Of a DNA stretch of 64,000 nucleotides, positions 1 through 9,191 are shown piece by piece (position 1 is the first letter of the stretch; each line of letters opens with the position of its first letter). A program made the position numbers and the translations under genes. Under the pieces are notes generated by a model. The model was not told the DNA's origin. It saw only the letters and a program-made list of their open reading frames with translations, and searched no databases. This DNA comes from Beijerinckiaceae bacterium (GTDB taxonomy: Bacteria > Pseudomonadota > Alphaproteobacteria > Rhizobiales > Beijerinckiaceae): positions 62,001 to 126,000 of the forward strand of contig CANJVX010000002.1 in assembly GCA_947478405.1 (NCBI GenBank). The letters are read 5' to 3'.

Positions 1-392
1 CGCTCATCGCCAGCGCTTTGCGCCACGGCGGCCACAGTCGCATCATTGAGGCCAAGATTGAGCACCGTATCCATCATGCCCGGCATGGAGGCGCGCGCAC
101 CCGAGCGCACGGAGACGAGCAGCGGATTGCTGGCGTCACCAAAGACGTGATGGGCAATCTTGCCTATGTGAGCGAGCGCGGCTTCGACCTGCGCCACGAG
201 CTCGTCGGGATACTTGCGGCCGTGATCGTAGAAATAGGTGCAGACTTCGGTTGAGATCGTGAAGCCCGGGGGCACGGGCAACCCAAGGTTGGACATTTCA
301 GCCAGGTTGGCTCCTTTGCCACCCAGCAGATTGCGCATTCCGCTCTCGCCCTCGGCCTTGCCGTCACCGAAGGTATAAACCCATTTGGTCAT
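1..392 (-). CDS. ppdK: Pyruvate phosphate dikinase, N-terminal part (runs off window)
   Basis: The first 130 codons of pyruvate phosphate dikinase, which interconverts pyruvate, ATP and phosphate with PEP, AMP and pyrophosphate. The frame begins [16 protein letters not shown], then has the family motif [10 protein letters not shown] at residues 22-31 and the ATP-grasp stretch [18 protein letters not shown] near residues 93-110, both typical of the nucleotide-binding domain. The gene continues leftwards beyond base 1, so the phospho-histidine and PEP-binding domains are not visible. The ATG at 392-390 is chosen because the protein starts exactly as known PPDKs do. It is divergent from dxs across 230 bases in which I see no clear promoter or repeat. 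Confidence 0.93.
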   Translation of the reverse strand, partial: MTKWVYTFGDGKAEGESGMRNLLGGKGANLAEMSNLGLPVPPGFTISTEVCTYFYDHGRKYPDELVAQVEAALAHIGKIAHHVFGDASNPLLVSVRSGARASMPGMMDTVLNLGLNDATVAAVAQSAGDE

Positions 393-622
393 GTCGATCG
401 TCCCCGACGGAATCACGAAAAAGGGCGTGCCCACCCTGCATACGCCCCTCTCTAGGCGCTGGACCTGAGGAGATCAATTCGCTTTGGTCCCAAGAAACGC
501 GCTCTATGGTCGCGCTGACGTATGCCATGCGCCAATTGGCAGCCCCAGCCTGATCGTGTAAGCCAAAACACCCTATCTCATGGCTTGAAAACGCCATTTG
601 ATCCTGATCAGAGCACCAGACT

Positions 623-2563
623 TTGTCCAAACCCTCCAAAACACCTCTTCTCGACCGGATTTCCACGCCCCATGACCTGCGCCAGCTCCCAGAATCCGAG
701 CTGAAACAGGTGGCTGCGGAATTGCGGGCTGAGACCATCGAGGCGGTCTCGGTCACGGGCGGACATTTGGGTGCGGGACTGGGCGTCATTGAGCTGACGG
801 TGGCCATCCACCACACTTTCAACACGCCCGACGACCGGCTGATCTGGGATGTCGGCCACCAGGCCTATCCACACAAGATTCTCACCGGACGGCGCGACCG
901 TATCCGGACGCTGCGCCAGGGGGGGGGCCTGTCAGGCTTCACCAGGCGCTCCGAGAGCGAATATGACCCGTTTGGTGCCGCCCATTCCTCGACCTCGATT
1001 TCCGCCGGGCTTGGCATGGCAGTCGCGCGTGATCTGGATGGCCGCACGAACAATGTCATCTCCGTCATTGGCGATGGCGCCATGTCAGCGGGCATGGCCT
1101 TTGAGGCGATGAATAATGCCGGCGCCATGCATTCGCGTCTCATCGTCATTCTGAACGATAATGACATGTCGATTGCCCCACCCGTGGGCGCTATGTCGGC
1201 CTATCTGGCGCGGCTCAGTGCCACGCGCACCTATCTCAAGCTGCGCGATATCGGCAAGCAGCTCACACGCCAATTGCCCGCGCGCCTCGACCGCGCCATC
1301 ACCCGCGCCGTGGAACATGCGCGCGGCTATGTCACGGGCGGCACATTATTCGAAGAACTCGGCTTCTATTACGTCGGGCCTATCGACGGGCATAATCTCG
1401 ACCAGCTTTTGCCTGTGCTAAAAAATGTACGCGATACGGATGTGGGTGGGCCTGTGCTCATTCATGTCATGACGCAAAAGGGTAAGGGCTATGCGCCCGC
1501 CGAAAGCGCCGACGACAAATATCATGGCGTCAACACATTCGATGTGGTCACGGGGGCGCAGGTCAAGCCCAAGGCAAATGCGCCTTCCTATACGCGCGTC
1601 TTTGCCGATGCTTTGATCAAAGCCGCGCGCGAAGATGATAAAATCGTCGCTGTCACGGCCGCCATGCCAACGGGCACGGGACTCGATCTCTTCGGGCAAG
1701 AATTCCCCAAGCGCACCTTTGATGTGGGCATAGCCGAACAGCATGCCGTGACTTTTGCGGCGGGCCTTGCCACCGAAGGCTACAAGCCTTTCTGCGCGAT
1801 TTATTCGACCTTCCTGCAGCGCGGCTATGACCAGGTCGTGCATGATGTGTCGCTACAAAATCTGCCTGTGCGCTTTGCCATTGATCGCGCTGGCTTGGTG
1901 GGTGCTGATGGCGCAACCCATGCCGGATCCTTCGATGTTGCTTATCTTGGTATCCTGCCTGGCATGACCATTATGGCTGCGGCTGATGAAGCCGAGCTTG
2001 TGCATATGGTTGCCACGGCTGCCGCTTATGATGATGGCCCGATCGCATTCCGCTATCCGCGCGGCGAGGGTGTGGGCCTTGAATTGCCGACTTTTGGCAA
2101 AGTGCTGGAGATCGGCAAAGGCCGCGTCTTGCGTGAAGGCACACGCGTCGCGCTGCTGTCGCTTGGCACACGCCTCGCGGAAGCTTTGCATGCTGCTGAC
2201 ATGCTCAGTGCACATGGACTGTCCACCACCGTGGCAGACGCGCGTTTCGCCAAGCCGCTTGATTGTGGTCTCATTGCCCAGCTTGCTGCCAACCACGAAG
2301 TGCTCATGACAATTGAAGAAGGCACTATAGGCGGCTTTGGATCTTTCGTGATGCAAATGCTGGCAGAAGCTGGCGCGCTCGATGGCACAGGCACCCGGGT
2401 GCCGCTTAAATTCCGCGCCATGGTTTTGCCCGATAGCTATCAGGATCACGACAAGCCCGAGCGCCTCTATGCGCAAGCAGGTCTCGACGCCAAGGCCATC
2501 GTCGCAAAAGTGCTCTCGGTTCTGGGGCGGCAAGACGATGCTGCCAAAGCGCTGATTGCGTGA
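623..2563 (+). CDS. dxs: 1-deoxy-D-xylulose-5-phosphate synthase
   Basis: Condenses pyruvate and glyceraldehyde-3-phosphate to DXP, the first step of the MEP isoprenoid pathway, using thiamine diphosphate. The 646-residue length is normal. Visible are the N-terminal [15 protein letters not shown], the TPP-binding [18 protein letters not shown] around residue 150, the pyrimidine-binding half from about 325 with [15 protein letters not shown] near 420, and the transketolase C-terminal domain from about 500. The start is TTG at 623, which gives the usual [14 protein letters not shown]-terminus; no strong ribosome site precedes it. It overlaps tlyA by four bases (GTGA), which suggests translational coupling, a common arrangement in alphaproteobacteria. 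Confidence 0.97.
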   Translation: MSKPSKTPLLDRISTPHDLRQLPESELKQVAAELRAETIEAVSVTGGHLGAGLGVIELTVAIHHTFNTPDDRLIWDVGHQAYPHKILTGRRDRIRTLRQGGGLSGFTRRSESEYDPFGAAHSSTSISAGLGMAVARDLDGRTNNVISVIGDGAMSAGMAFEAMNNAGAMHSRLIVILNDNDMSIAPPVGAMSAYLARLSATRTYLKLRDIGKQLTRQLPARLDRAITRAVEHARGYVTGGTLFEELGFYYVGPIDGHNLDQLLPVLKNVRDTDVGGPVLIHVMTQKGKGYAPAESADDKYHGVNTFDVVTGAQVKPKANAPSYTRVFADALIKAAREDDKIVAVTAAMPTGTGLDLFGQEFPKRTFDVGIAEQHAVTFAAGLATEGYKPFCAIYSTFLQRGYDQVVHDVSLQNLPVRFAIDRAGLVGADGATHAGSFDVAYLGILPGMTIMAAADEAELVHMVATAAAYDDGPIAFRYPRGEGVGLELPTFGKVLEIGKGRVLREGTRVALLSLGTRLAEALHAADMLSAHGLSTTVADARFAKPLDCGLIAQLAANHEVLMTIEEGTIGGFGSFVMQMLAEAGALDGTGTRVPLKFRAMVLPDSYQDHDKPERLYAQAGLDAKAIVAKVLSVLGRQDDAAKALIA

Positions 2564-3288
2564 AAACCCGCGCTGATCTTCTGCTGGTCGAGCGCAAGCT
2601 CTTTGCCTCGCGTGCAAAGGCGCGTGAAGCCATCGAGGCCGGACTGGTTCTGGTCGATGGCGTGGCGCTGACAAAACCCTCTGACATGATCGCGCATAGG
2701 GCAAAAATCTCGGCGCAAAAACCCTATCGCTGGGTATCGCGTGGCGGGCTGAAGCTCGAAGCAGGGCTTGACCATTTTCAGATCGATGCCAAGGAGCGCA
2801 TCTGTCTGGATGTCGGCTCATCCACCGGCGGGTTCACCGATGTGCTGCTATCGCGCGGGGCTGCCAAAATCTTTGCAGTCGATGTGGGCACTGACCAATT
2901 GCACACCAGATTGCGCGCCAATCGTCGCGTCGTCAGCCTTGAACACACCGATGCGCGCAACCTTGATGAGACTCTCATCCCCGAGACACCCTCGCTCGTC
3001 GTCTGTGATGCCTCTTTTATCTCGCTCAAGCTCGTGCTTGTGCAAGCGCTGGCGCTCGCAGCACCCGGCGCCTTCCTCGTGGCGCTGATCAAGCCGCAAT
3101 TCGAGGCTGGCCGAGTAGCCGTGCGCGAAGGGCGGGGCATTGTGCGTGATGAGGGCGTTCATGAGGCCGTTTGCGCCGATATTGCAGAATGGCTCGCAGC
3201 CACGGGCTGGAACGTGCTAGGGATCGCCCCGTCCCCCATTGAAGGGGGCGATGGCAATCGCGAATTCCTGATCGGCGCACAAAAATGA
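2560..3288 (+). CDS. tlyA: TlyA family rRNA (cytidine-2'-O)-methyltransferase / hemolysin A homologue
   Basis: A 242-residue protein with an N-terminal S4 RNA-binding domain (about residues 3-65, starting [23 protein letters not shown] split over this region) and a C-terminal FtsJ-like SAM-dependent methyltransferase domain with [14 protein letters not shown] near residue 84 and KPQFEAGR further on. Characterised TlyA proteins 2'-O-methylate rRNA cytidines; the hemolysin name is historical. The GTG start at 2560 overlaps the dxs stop, and its own TGA overlaps the ATG of the next gene, so the three genes form a tightly coupled operon. The exact rRNA position modified cannot be read from the sequence. 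Confidence 0.93.
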   Translation: MKTRADLLLVERKLFASRAKAREAIEAGLVLVDGVALTKPSDMIAHRAKISAQKPYRWVSRGGLKLEAGLDHFQIDAKERICLDVGSSTGGFTDVLLSRGAAKIFAVDVGTDQLHTRLRANRRVVSLEHTDARNLDETLIPETPSLVVCDASFISLKLVLVQALALAAPGAFLVALIKPQFEAGRVAVREGRGIVRDEGVHEAVCADIAEWLAATGWNVLGIAPSPIEGGDGNREFLIGAQK

Positions 3289-4586
3289 CGGCTCGTCTTC
3301 ACCTCAATGCGGAACTCGAAATCGCGCGGCTCGGCCAGCGCGGCGAGGGTCTCGCGCGTTTCGAAGGTGATATTCTGGCAGTACCCTATGCGCTGCCGGG
3401 CGAACTGGTGCGCGCCGAAATCGATGGCGAGCGCGCGCGGCTTGTGGATGTCATCCGCCCGAGTGCAGATCGGGTCACTGCCTTTTGTCCCCATTTCACC
3501 AATTGCGGCGGTTGCGCCGTACAGACTTTGGCGCAGCCCGCTTATGAAGAGTGGAAGCGTGGCCTCGTGGTGCATGGGCTTCATCAGGCCAAAATCGAGA
3601 CAGAGGTTGAGCCGCTGATCGATGCGCATGGCGCGGGCAGACGCCGCGCAACATTTCATTCGCGCGTGATTGATGAAGGCGCATCGCGCAAGCGACTCGA
3701 GCTGGGCTTCATGCAAGCGCGCGCGCATACAATCGTCGCCATTCCCGATTGCCCGATTCTCGATCCGGCACTTGCCGGCTCGATGGAAGCGGCACGTGCG
3801 GCAGCGACAGTCCTTATTCCGCTGGGCAAGCCGCTCGATATTGTCGTGACAGCCACGCTAGAGGGACTTGATATGGATCTGCGCGGCTGCGGCACACTCG
3901 ACTTTGGCGAGCGCCAGGCCTTGATCACGGTGGCTGAACGACACGATCTGGCGCGGCTCTCCAACCATGGCGAGACAATCATTGAACGCCGCATTCCGAT
4001 GCTGCGCATGGGCCGCGCACTGGTGGCGCTGCCTGCGGGTGGCTTTCTGCAAGCAACAGCCAAGGGCGAAGAAACACTCGCCGCACTTGTCTGCGCAGGA
4101 GCCAAGGGTGCCAAGCGTGTCGCCGATCTCTTCTCGGGTTCGGGCACATTTGCGCTACGCCTCGCCGAGCAATCGGAAGTGATTGCGGTGGAAGGCGAAG
4201 ATTCCTCTGTCAAAGCGCTGGCGCGTGCGGCCGGCCATGCACTTGGATTAAAATCCGTCACCGCCGAGCGGCGAAATCTTTATGCGCGCCCGCTGATGGG
4301 CGGCGAATTGGACAAGATCGATTGCGTCGTCTTCGATCCGCCGCGCGCGGGCGCCGAAGCGCAGGCACGCGAATTGGCCCAATCAAAAATGCCGCTCATC
4401 ATCGGCGTCTCTTGCAATGTGAAGACTTTTTGCCGCGATGCCCGCTTGCTGATCGATGGCGGCTACAGACTTGAAAAAGTCACGCCGGTGGACCAGTTCC
4501 GTCATTCGACCCATGTCGAGATCGTGGGGATCTTCCGCCGCCTGCCCGATCCCAAGCCGAAACGCCGCGGTCGCCTTTTGGGCTGA
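3285..4586 (+). CDS. RumA/TrmA-type class I SAM-dependent RNA (uracil-5-)-methyltransferase
   Basis: A 433-residue RNA m5U methyltransferase. It begins with a TRAM-like beta domain (residues 1-57), then the iron-sulfur cysteines FCPHFTNCGGC near residue 66 with the fourth cysteine in IPDCPIL, the SAM-binding motif DLFSGSGTFALRLA near 278, VVFDPPRAG, and the catalytic cysteine motif SCNVKTFCRD near 375. Family knowledge says such enzymes methylate 23S rRNA uridines (RlmC/RlmD) or tRNA; which target applies is not decidable here, so no symbol is given. Its ATG overlaps the tlyA stop (ATGA), continuing the dxs operon. Confidence 0.93.
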   Translation: MTARLHLNAELEIARLGQRGEGLARFEGDILAVPYALPGELVRAEIDGERARLVDVIRPSADRVTAFCPHFTNCGGCAVQTLAQPAYEEWKRGLVVHGLHQAKIETEVEPLIDAHGAGRRRATFHSRVIDEGASRKRLELGFMQARAHTIVAIPDCPILDPALAGSMEAARAAATVLIPLGKPLDIVVTATLEGLDMDLRGCGTLDFGERQALITVAERHDLARLSNHGETIIERRIPMLRMGRALVALPAGGFLQATAKGEETLAALVCAGAKGAKRVADLFSGSGTFALRLAEQSEVIAVEGEDSSVKALARAAGHALGLKSVTAERRNLYARPLMGGELDKIDCVVFDPPRAGAEAQARELAQSKMPLIIGVSCNVKTFCRDARLLIDGGYRLEKVTPVDQFRHSTHVEIVGIFRRLPDPKPKRRGRLLG

Positions 4587-4611
4587 ATACGAAAGGGACG
4601 AGTGTGAGACC

Positions 4612-6027
4612 ATGAGCGCGACCGCCCCCGATCTGTTGAACAAACTCGCCGATCTTGTCGGCGCCGCAAATGTTTTGCGCGCACCCGCGGATATGGCGGC
4701 CTATCTCAACGAGCCGCGCGATTTGTTTCACGGTGTGGCGCTGGCAATTGTGCGGCCGGGCTCGACACAAGAAATCGCAAACGTCCTCGCACTCTGTCAC
4801 GAGACCGGCACCGCACTGGTGCCACAGGGCGGCAATACGGGACTTGTGGGCGGACAGGTGCCCGATGGATCGGGACATGCCATTATTCTCTCGCTGACCC
4901 GCATGGATCGTCTGCGCGAAATTGACCTCGCCTCGAATACAATGATCGTCGAGGCCGGCATGACGCTCGCGCATGTGCAGGACGCGGCAGACAAAGCCGA
5001 CCGTCTCTTCCCGCTGTCGCTCGCCTCTGAAGGTTCATGCACGATTGGCGGCAATCTTGCGACCAATGCCGGCGGCACGGCCGTGCTGGCCTATGGCAAT
5101 GCGCGCGAATTGGTGCAGGGGCTTGAAGTCGTTCTTGCTGACGGGCGCGTGCTGAGCAATCTGTCGAAGCTCAAGAAAGACAATACCGGCTATGACCTGA
5201 AGCATCTCTTCATGGGATCGGAAGGCACGCTCGGCATTATCACCGCAGCCGTGCTGAAACTCTATCCGCGCCCGCGCAGCGTCGAGACGGCTTTCATCGG
5301 TTTGAAAAGCGCGCGCGCGGCACTGGATCTTTTGATGCTGACCCAAGCTCTGGCTGGTCAGGATGTGAAGACATTCGAACTCATGCCGCGCATCGGGCTG
5401 GATTTTGCGCTCAAACACGGCGCCAACACGCGCGACCCGCTGGCAGCCCCCCATGATTGGTATGTGTTGCTGGAATTGGCCTCGCAATCGGAAGCGGGCC
5501 TGCATGAGCAGATGCTGCATCTTTTGCAAAAAGGGATGGATGCGGGCTTGATTGAGGATGGCGTGCTCGGGGCCTCACTCGATCAGCGCGATGATTTCTG
5601 GCGCTTGCGCGAATTGATGTCTGATGTGCAAAAGCTAGAGGGCGGCTCGATCAAGCATGATGTGTCCGTGCCTGTGGCACGTGTGCCCGAATTTATTGAC
5701 GCTGCCAGCGCGGCAATTATGCAGGCGATGCCGGGTGCGCGACCCGTGCCCTTCGGCCATTTGGGCGATGGCAATATCCATTTCAACATTTCCCAACCCA
5801 TCGGCGCTGACAAACAGGTTTTTCTTGCGCGTTGGAATGAAGCCAATGGGATTGTGCATGGCCTTGTCGCTGAAATGGGCGGATCGATTTCTGCCGAACA
5901 CGGCATCGGCGTGATGAAGCGCGATCTGATGGCGCAGCTGAAAGACCCCGTGTCGCTGCAGGTGATGCGCGCGATTAAGGCAGCGCTTGATCCGAAGGGG
6001 ATTATGAACCCGGGTAAGGTTTTGTAG
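4612..6027 (+). CDS. FAD-binding oxidoreductase, GlcD/D-2-hydroxyacid dehydrogenase type
   Basis: A 471-residue flavoprotein of the vanillyl-alcohol oxidase fold. The FAD_binding_4 domain carries PQGGNTGLVGGQVPDG near residue 70 and GGNLATNAGGTAVLAYGN near 148. The C-terminal FAD-oxidase domain has FGHLGDGNIHFNI near 380 and SAEHGIGVMKRD near 425. Homologues oxidise D-lactate, D-2-hydroxyglutarate or glycolate and pass electrons to the membrane chain. The frame is open for 52 codons upstream, overlapping the previous gene. ATG 4612 is chosen because it lies 25 bases after that gene and gives the family-like start MSATAPDLLNKLADLVG. A REP-like element follows the stop. Confidence 0.93.
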   Translation: MSATAPDLLNKLADLVGAANVLRAPADMAAYLNEPRDLFHGVALAIVRPGSTQEIANVLALCHETGTALVPQGGNTGLVGGQVPDGSGHAIILSLTRMDRLREIDLASNTMIVEAGMTLAHVQDAADKADRLFPLSLASEGSCTIGGNLATNAGGTAVLAYGNARELVQGLEVVLADGRVLSNLSKLKKDNTGYDLKHLFMGSEGTLGIITAAVLKLYPRPRSVETAFIGLKSARAALDLLMLTQALAGQDVKTFELMPRIGLDFALKHGANTRDPLAAPHDWYVLLELASQSEAGLHEQMLHLLQKGMDAGLIEDGVLGASLDQRDDFWRLRELMSDVQKLEGGSIKHDVSVPVARVPEFIDAASAAIMQAMPGARPVPFGHLGDGNIHFNISQPIGADKQVFLARWNEANGIVHGLVAEMGGSISAEHGIGVMKRDLMAQLKDPVSLQVMRAIKAALDPKGIMNPGKVL

Positions 6028-6039
6028 CTGGCTCTCAAC

Positions 6040-6125
6040 CGTCATTGCGAGGAGCCGCAGGCGACGTGGCGAACCAGAGGCAAGGGGTGAGGCTTCTAGA
6101 TTGCTTCGCTTCGCTCGCAACGACG
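6040..6125. repeat. REP-like palindromic element, copy 1
   Basis: Left arm CGTCATTGCGAGGAGCCGC and right arm ending TTCGCTCGCAACGACG form a long imperfect hairpin just after the stop of the FAD oxidase gene, in the convergent gap before the YedK-like gene. Confidence 0.8.
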
Positions 6126-6127
6126 AA

Positions 6128-6886
6128 CTAGAAGAGTTCGCCTTGGCCTGTTACCTTTTTCTCTTTCTTCTCGCGCTTGGGCACAGGCACCGGCTGCATC
6201 TCTTCCGATGTAGGCTCCTGAATCCACAAGCCGTCATTGCTGACCTTGTTCACCGCCGGACCTATCGCCACAAGCTCAAGCAGATCTTCGCGCGCCGGGC
6301 GCATCAGGCAGGCAGCTTCTTCCGTGTCATGCTCATCGGGCGAGAGCCAGAGATCGAATTGGTCGCGCTCCAGCAAAACCGGCATGCGATCATGCACGCC
6401 CGACATAGCGCCATTGGCTGCTGTGGTCAGCACACAGGCCGTATCGACCTCTTCGCCCTCAGGCCCGATCCATGTTTCCCAAAGCCCCGCCACGCCCAGC
6501 GGGAGGCGATCTAGTCGGCGAATGAGATAGGGGCGCGAGACCATGCCGGTTGCGCGTTGCCATTCATAAAAACCATCGGCCAAAAACAAACAGCGACGCC
6601 GACGCAAAGCATGGCGGAAACTCGCCTTCTCCGCCGCACTCTCGGCGCGCGCATTGATGACGAGGGGATAATCTTTCGGATCTTTCACAAAGGCCGGCAA
6701 GAACCCCCAGCGCATCAGGCGGAAATGACGCGCAACTAAACCCTGCCCATCACGTTGTGCAAGCACAATCGGAACAGGTTGCGTCGGTGCGATATTCGCG
6801 CGTAACGGGAAATTTGGTTGCTCGCTATACCGGAAGTAATCGCGCACAGCGTCTGGCGGCAGCGTGATGGCAAGGCGTCCACACAT
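6128..6886 (-). CDS. SOS response-associated peptidase family protein (YedK/HMCES)
   Basis: A 252-residue SRAP-domain protein. Known members form a stable thiazolidine crosslink between the N-terminal Cys2 and abasic sites in single-stranded DNA, shielding them from error-prone repair. The start MCGRLAITLPPDAV places the catalytic cysteine at position 2 after Met removal. The conserved NARAESAAEKASFR, the FYEW tract and the histidine motif VHDRMPVLL are all present. The C-terminus is a short basic tail. It is transcribed towards the FAD oxidase and away from the unknown gene at 6983. No GTTC-N7-GTTC box was seen directly upstream of it. Confidence 0.93.
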   Translation of the reverse strand: MCGRLAITLPPDAVRDYFRYSEQPNFPLRANIAPTQPVPIVLAQRDGQGLVARHFRLMRWGFLPAFVKDPKDYPLVINARAESAAEKASFRHALRRRRCLFLADGFYEWQRATGMVSRPYLIRRLDRLPLGVAGLWETWIGPEGEEVDTACVLTTAANGAMSGVHDRMPVLLERDQFDLWLSPDEHDTEEAACLMRPAREDLLELVAIGPAVNKVSNDGLWIQEPTSEEMQPVPVPKREKKEKKVTGQGELF

Positions 6887-6922
6887 TTTGGGTTCCAGTG
6901 ATCGAAATGCTTAACAGAACAG

Positions 6923-6950
6923 TTGACACATTAACCATCATTATGGTTTA
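6923..6950. promoter_or_regulatory. Divergent region with inverted repeat AACCAT-N4-ATGGTT
   Basis: Between the divergent yedK-like gene and the unknown gene lies TTGACA (6923-6928) followed by the inverted repeat AACCAT CATT ATGGTT at 6933-6948. The left half reads TTAACCAT, which resembles a CtrA half-site. This could be an operator or promoter element; the factor is unknown. Confidence 0.35.
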
Positions 6951-6982
6951 CAGCGCTCATTCCTAGCATATGAGATTTTTTA

Positions 6983-7480
6983 ATGTCTTTCGCCATTTCC
7001 GCAGCGCCAAGCGCTCATGCTCCCGCTTTTGAAGATCAACGTACTGCTACGCAGCAGATGATACATGATTTTCTGGATCATTTCCGCGCGGCGAGCGAGC
7101 GTTTGCAGAATGCTTTGCGCGCTCCAGCCCAGACGTTTGAACTGGCGGACTGGCGGCCACGCTCCATTCAAGCGCATATGGCTACCTATGGGGCCGCGGT
7201 GTGCGACGGCTATGAGCGCCTGCCGGAAGATTTCCGCCTTTTGTTCGAAGACCTTGCCCATGAACTCGACACCAAGGGCACGGCTGTTCTGGTTGCTATC
7301 CGCCGCCAGCAGCGCCGAGCCCTGTTGGATGATCTGAGCTTTGCCGAACTCTGCACACGCGCCGGCCAGAATATTCAGGATTGCCTGCGTCGCGCCGAAT
7401 TTGCGCTCAACCCGCTGCGCGCGGTGCCCAAAGCCAAGCGGCCACAGCTGGAAGTTATTGCGAATGTGCTGATGGGCTAA
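6983..7480 (+). CDS. Conserved-looking hypothetical protein, helical
   Basis: I do not recognise this 165-residue protein. It has no signal peptide or membrane segment, and is predicted largely alpha-helical. It carries an N-terminal Ala/Pro-rich stretch of about 17 residues followed by a region rich in charged heptad-like spacing (FLDHFRAASERLQNAL and later AVLVAIRRQQRRALLDDL). Two cysteines are present in the C-terminal half (ELCTRAG and QDCLRRA) plus one in AAVCDGYERL. Codon use resembles its neighbours, so it looks like a real gene. Its end overlaps the convergent SDR gene by 26 bases. The start ATG follows an A/T-rich stretch with only a weak ribosome site. Confidence 0.7.
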   Translation: MSFAISAAPSAHAPAFEDQRTATQQMIHDFLDHFRAASERLQNALRAPAQTFELADWRPRSIQAHMATYGAAVCDGYERLPEDFRLLFEDLAHELDTKGTAVLVAIRRQQRRALLDDLSFAELCTRAGQNIQDCLRRAEFALNPLRAVPKAKRPQLEVIANVLMG

Positions 7481-8330
7481 GCGACACCGGCGGCAAATCT
7501 TCATCGGGCACAAAAAAATCGGGCATGAGTGTTTGCGTTGGATCGACGCGGTAGTGATCAAAGTCGCGCTGCCCGCGCTCCCACAAAAATGAATCATCGA
7601 TCAAAAATTGTCCGGTCAATTCGCGCGCGGACGTGACAAAGATTGCATGCGCGGCATCAGCCACAATGGCCGGCGTACGCGAGGCGCGCATCAAAGCGTC
7701 ACCCCCCAGAAGATTATTGACCGCAGCTGTGGCAATGGTGGTGCGCGGCCACAGCGCATTGACGGCAATACCCTGTTTGCGCAATTCACCCGCCAGCCCC
7801 AGAACCGCGAGGCTCATGCCATATTTAGCCATGGAATAGGCGGTGTGGGCGGCAAACCACTTCTCTTTCAGATCAAGCGGGGGTGAGAGCATGAGAATAT
7901 GCGGATTGTCCGCGCGCGCCAGATAAGGCACGGCGAGTTTCGACACCATGAAAGAGCCGCGCGCATTGACCTGATGCATCAGATCAAAACGCTTCATCTC
8001 CGTCTTTTGGCTGTCGGCCAGAAAAATCGCGCTGGCATTATTGACGACAATATCGAGCCCGCCGAAATGAGCGGCGGTTTTTTCGAGCGCTTCTTGCACC
8101 TGCGCCTCTTCGCGCACATCCACAGTGAGCGGCAAAGCCTGCCCACCTGCGGCTTCAATCTGGGCAGCGGCGGTGTGAATGGTGCCTGGCAATTTGGGAT
8201 GGGGATCGCTGGTCTTGGCGGCAATCGCCACTTGCGCCCCCTCACGTGCCGCACGCAAGGCAATCGCCAAACCAATGCCGCGTGAAGCGCCGGTGATAAA
8301 AAGTGTTTTGCCCTTGAGGGTTGCACTCAT
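7455..8330 (-). CDS. SDR family NAD(P)-dependent oxidoreductase (HSDL2-like)
   Basis: A 291-residue short-chain dehydrogenase with the Rossmann motif TGASRGIGLAIAL near the N-terminus, the NNAS motif in DIVVNNASAIFLAD, and the catalytic YxxxK in TAYSMAKYGMSLAV. The long segment with KTSDPHPKLPGTIHTAA after the second beta strand and the late motif ELTGQFLIDDSFL are typical of the hydroxysteroid dehydrogenase-like 2 subfamily. The substrate is unknown; these proteins are linked to lipid or fatty acid metabolism. Its ATG overlaps the stop of the upstream crotonase (ATGA), so the two are translationally coupled, which supports a role in acyl-CoA metabolism. Confidence 0.88.
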   Translation of the reverse strand: MSATLKGKTLFITGASRGIGLAIALRAAREGAQVAIAAKTSDPHPKLPGTIHTAAAQIEAAGGQALPLTVDVREEAQVQEALEKTAAHFGGLDIVVNNASAIFLADSQKTEMKRFDLMHQVNARGSFMVSKLAVPYLARADNPHILMLSPPLDLKEKWFAAHTAYSMAKYGMSLAVLGLAGELRKQGIAVNALWPRTTIATAAVNNLLGGDALMRASRTPAIVADAAHAIFVTSARELTGQFLIDDSFLWERGQRDFDHYRVDPTQTLMPDFFVPDEDLPPVSLSPSAHSQ

Positions 8331-9088
8331 GGCTGAGCCCCTTTGCCCATAAAGGATCGGAATGCTTTTTGCGCCTCGCTCGATTGCAGAGCCGCCGCAA
8401 AAGCCTCGGCCTCGTCGCGGATGATCGCGAGCAAGGGTGTGCGATCTCCGCGCATCAGGCGAAGGGCTGCCAACATGGCGTTGCGGGGCTTGGCGGCAAG
8501 GGCTGCCGCTTGGCGGGCCGCGTGGTTTTCAAGCGCCTGCACAGGAATAATCGCATTGATCAGCCCGAGATCCAGCGCGCGTTGCGCAGAAAAACTTTCA
8601 CCTAACAAAAGTAATTCCGCCGCGCGCACCATGCCGATGCGCTGGGGCAAAAGCGCAGAGGCCCCCGCCTCCGGCACGAGACCCAGATCAACAAATGGCA
8701 TTTTGAATTGCGCATTGGGTGCCGCGAAAGCGAGAGCGCAATGTAGCAGCAAAGTCGTGCCAATGCCAATGGCCGGGCCTTCAATGGCTGCCACAAGCGG
8801 CTTGTCCAAACGTGCCAGCGCCTCCACAAAACGATAGGCCGGCATGGTCTGCGGGCTTTGTGCGGTGGCAATAAAATCGCCAATATCATTGCCGGCTGTA
8901 AACACGCCACTGCTGCCGCGCAGCAAGAGAACGCCGACTTCCTCATCCTGCTGCGCAATGCGGAAGGCTGCGATCAGCGTTTCATACATAGCGCCTGTGA
9001 GCGCATTTTTCTTATGCGGTCGTGCCAGTGTGAGCACCATCACGCCGCCGTCGCGTGAGATCAGAACGTCAGACATGTCTTCAGCCAT
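8327..9088 (-). CDS. Enoyl-CoA hydratase/isomerase (crotonase) family protein
   Basis: A 253-residue crotonase-fold protein. It has the oxyanion-hole segment FTAGNDIGDF, the second loop AAIEGPAIGIGTTLLLHCAL, and PFVDLGLVPEAGASALLPQR. The last matches the ECI/PaaG-like branch, in which the second catalytic Glu lies in the VPEAG motif. Whether it hydrates or isomerises enoyl-CoA is not decidable. The open frame extends 70 codons further upstream into the divergent Sua5 gene. ATG 9088 is preferred, since a GGAG precedes it by about eight bases and homology begins there (MAEDMSDVLISRDG). Confidence 0.88.
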   Translation of the reverse strand: MAEDMSDVLISRDGGVMVLTLARPHKKNALTGAMYETLIAAFRIAQQDEEVGVLLLRGSSGVFTAGNDIGDFIATAQSPQTMPAYRFVEALARLDKPLVAAIEGPAIGIGTTLLLHCALAFAAPNAQFKMPFVDLGLVPEAGASALLPQRIGMVRAAELLLLGESFSAQRALDLGLINAIIPVQALENHAARQAAALAAKPRNAMLAALRLMRGDRTPLLAIIRDEAEAFAAALQSSEAQKAFRSFMGKGAQP

Positions 9089-9191
9089 CTCTCGGCTCCG
9101 CATGAAATACGCTTGACCGGCGGGCTTTTCGGGCCGACAAACCGGCATTCCTGATTGGTTCAGATAAGAACTATCTTCCCGGCCCGAGCGA

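Noticed and set aside
1853-2821. A 322-codon minus-strand frame opposite dxs and tlyA
   Set aside because: Both plus-strand genes are unambiguous; composition of the antisense product is typical of a shadow.
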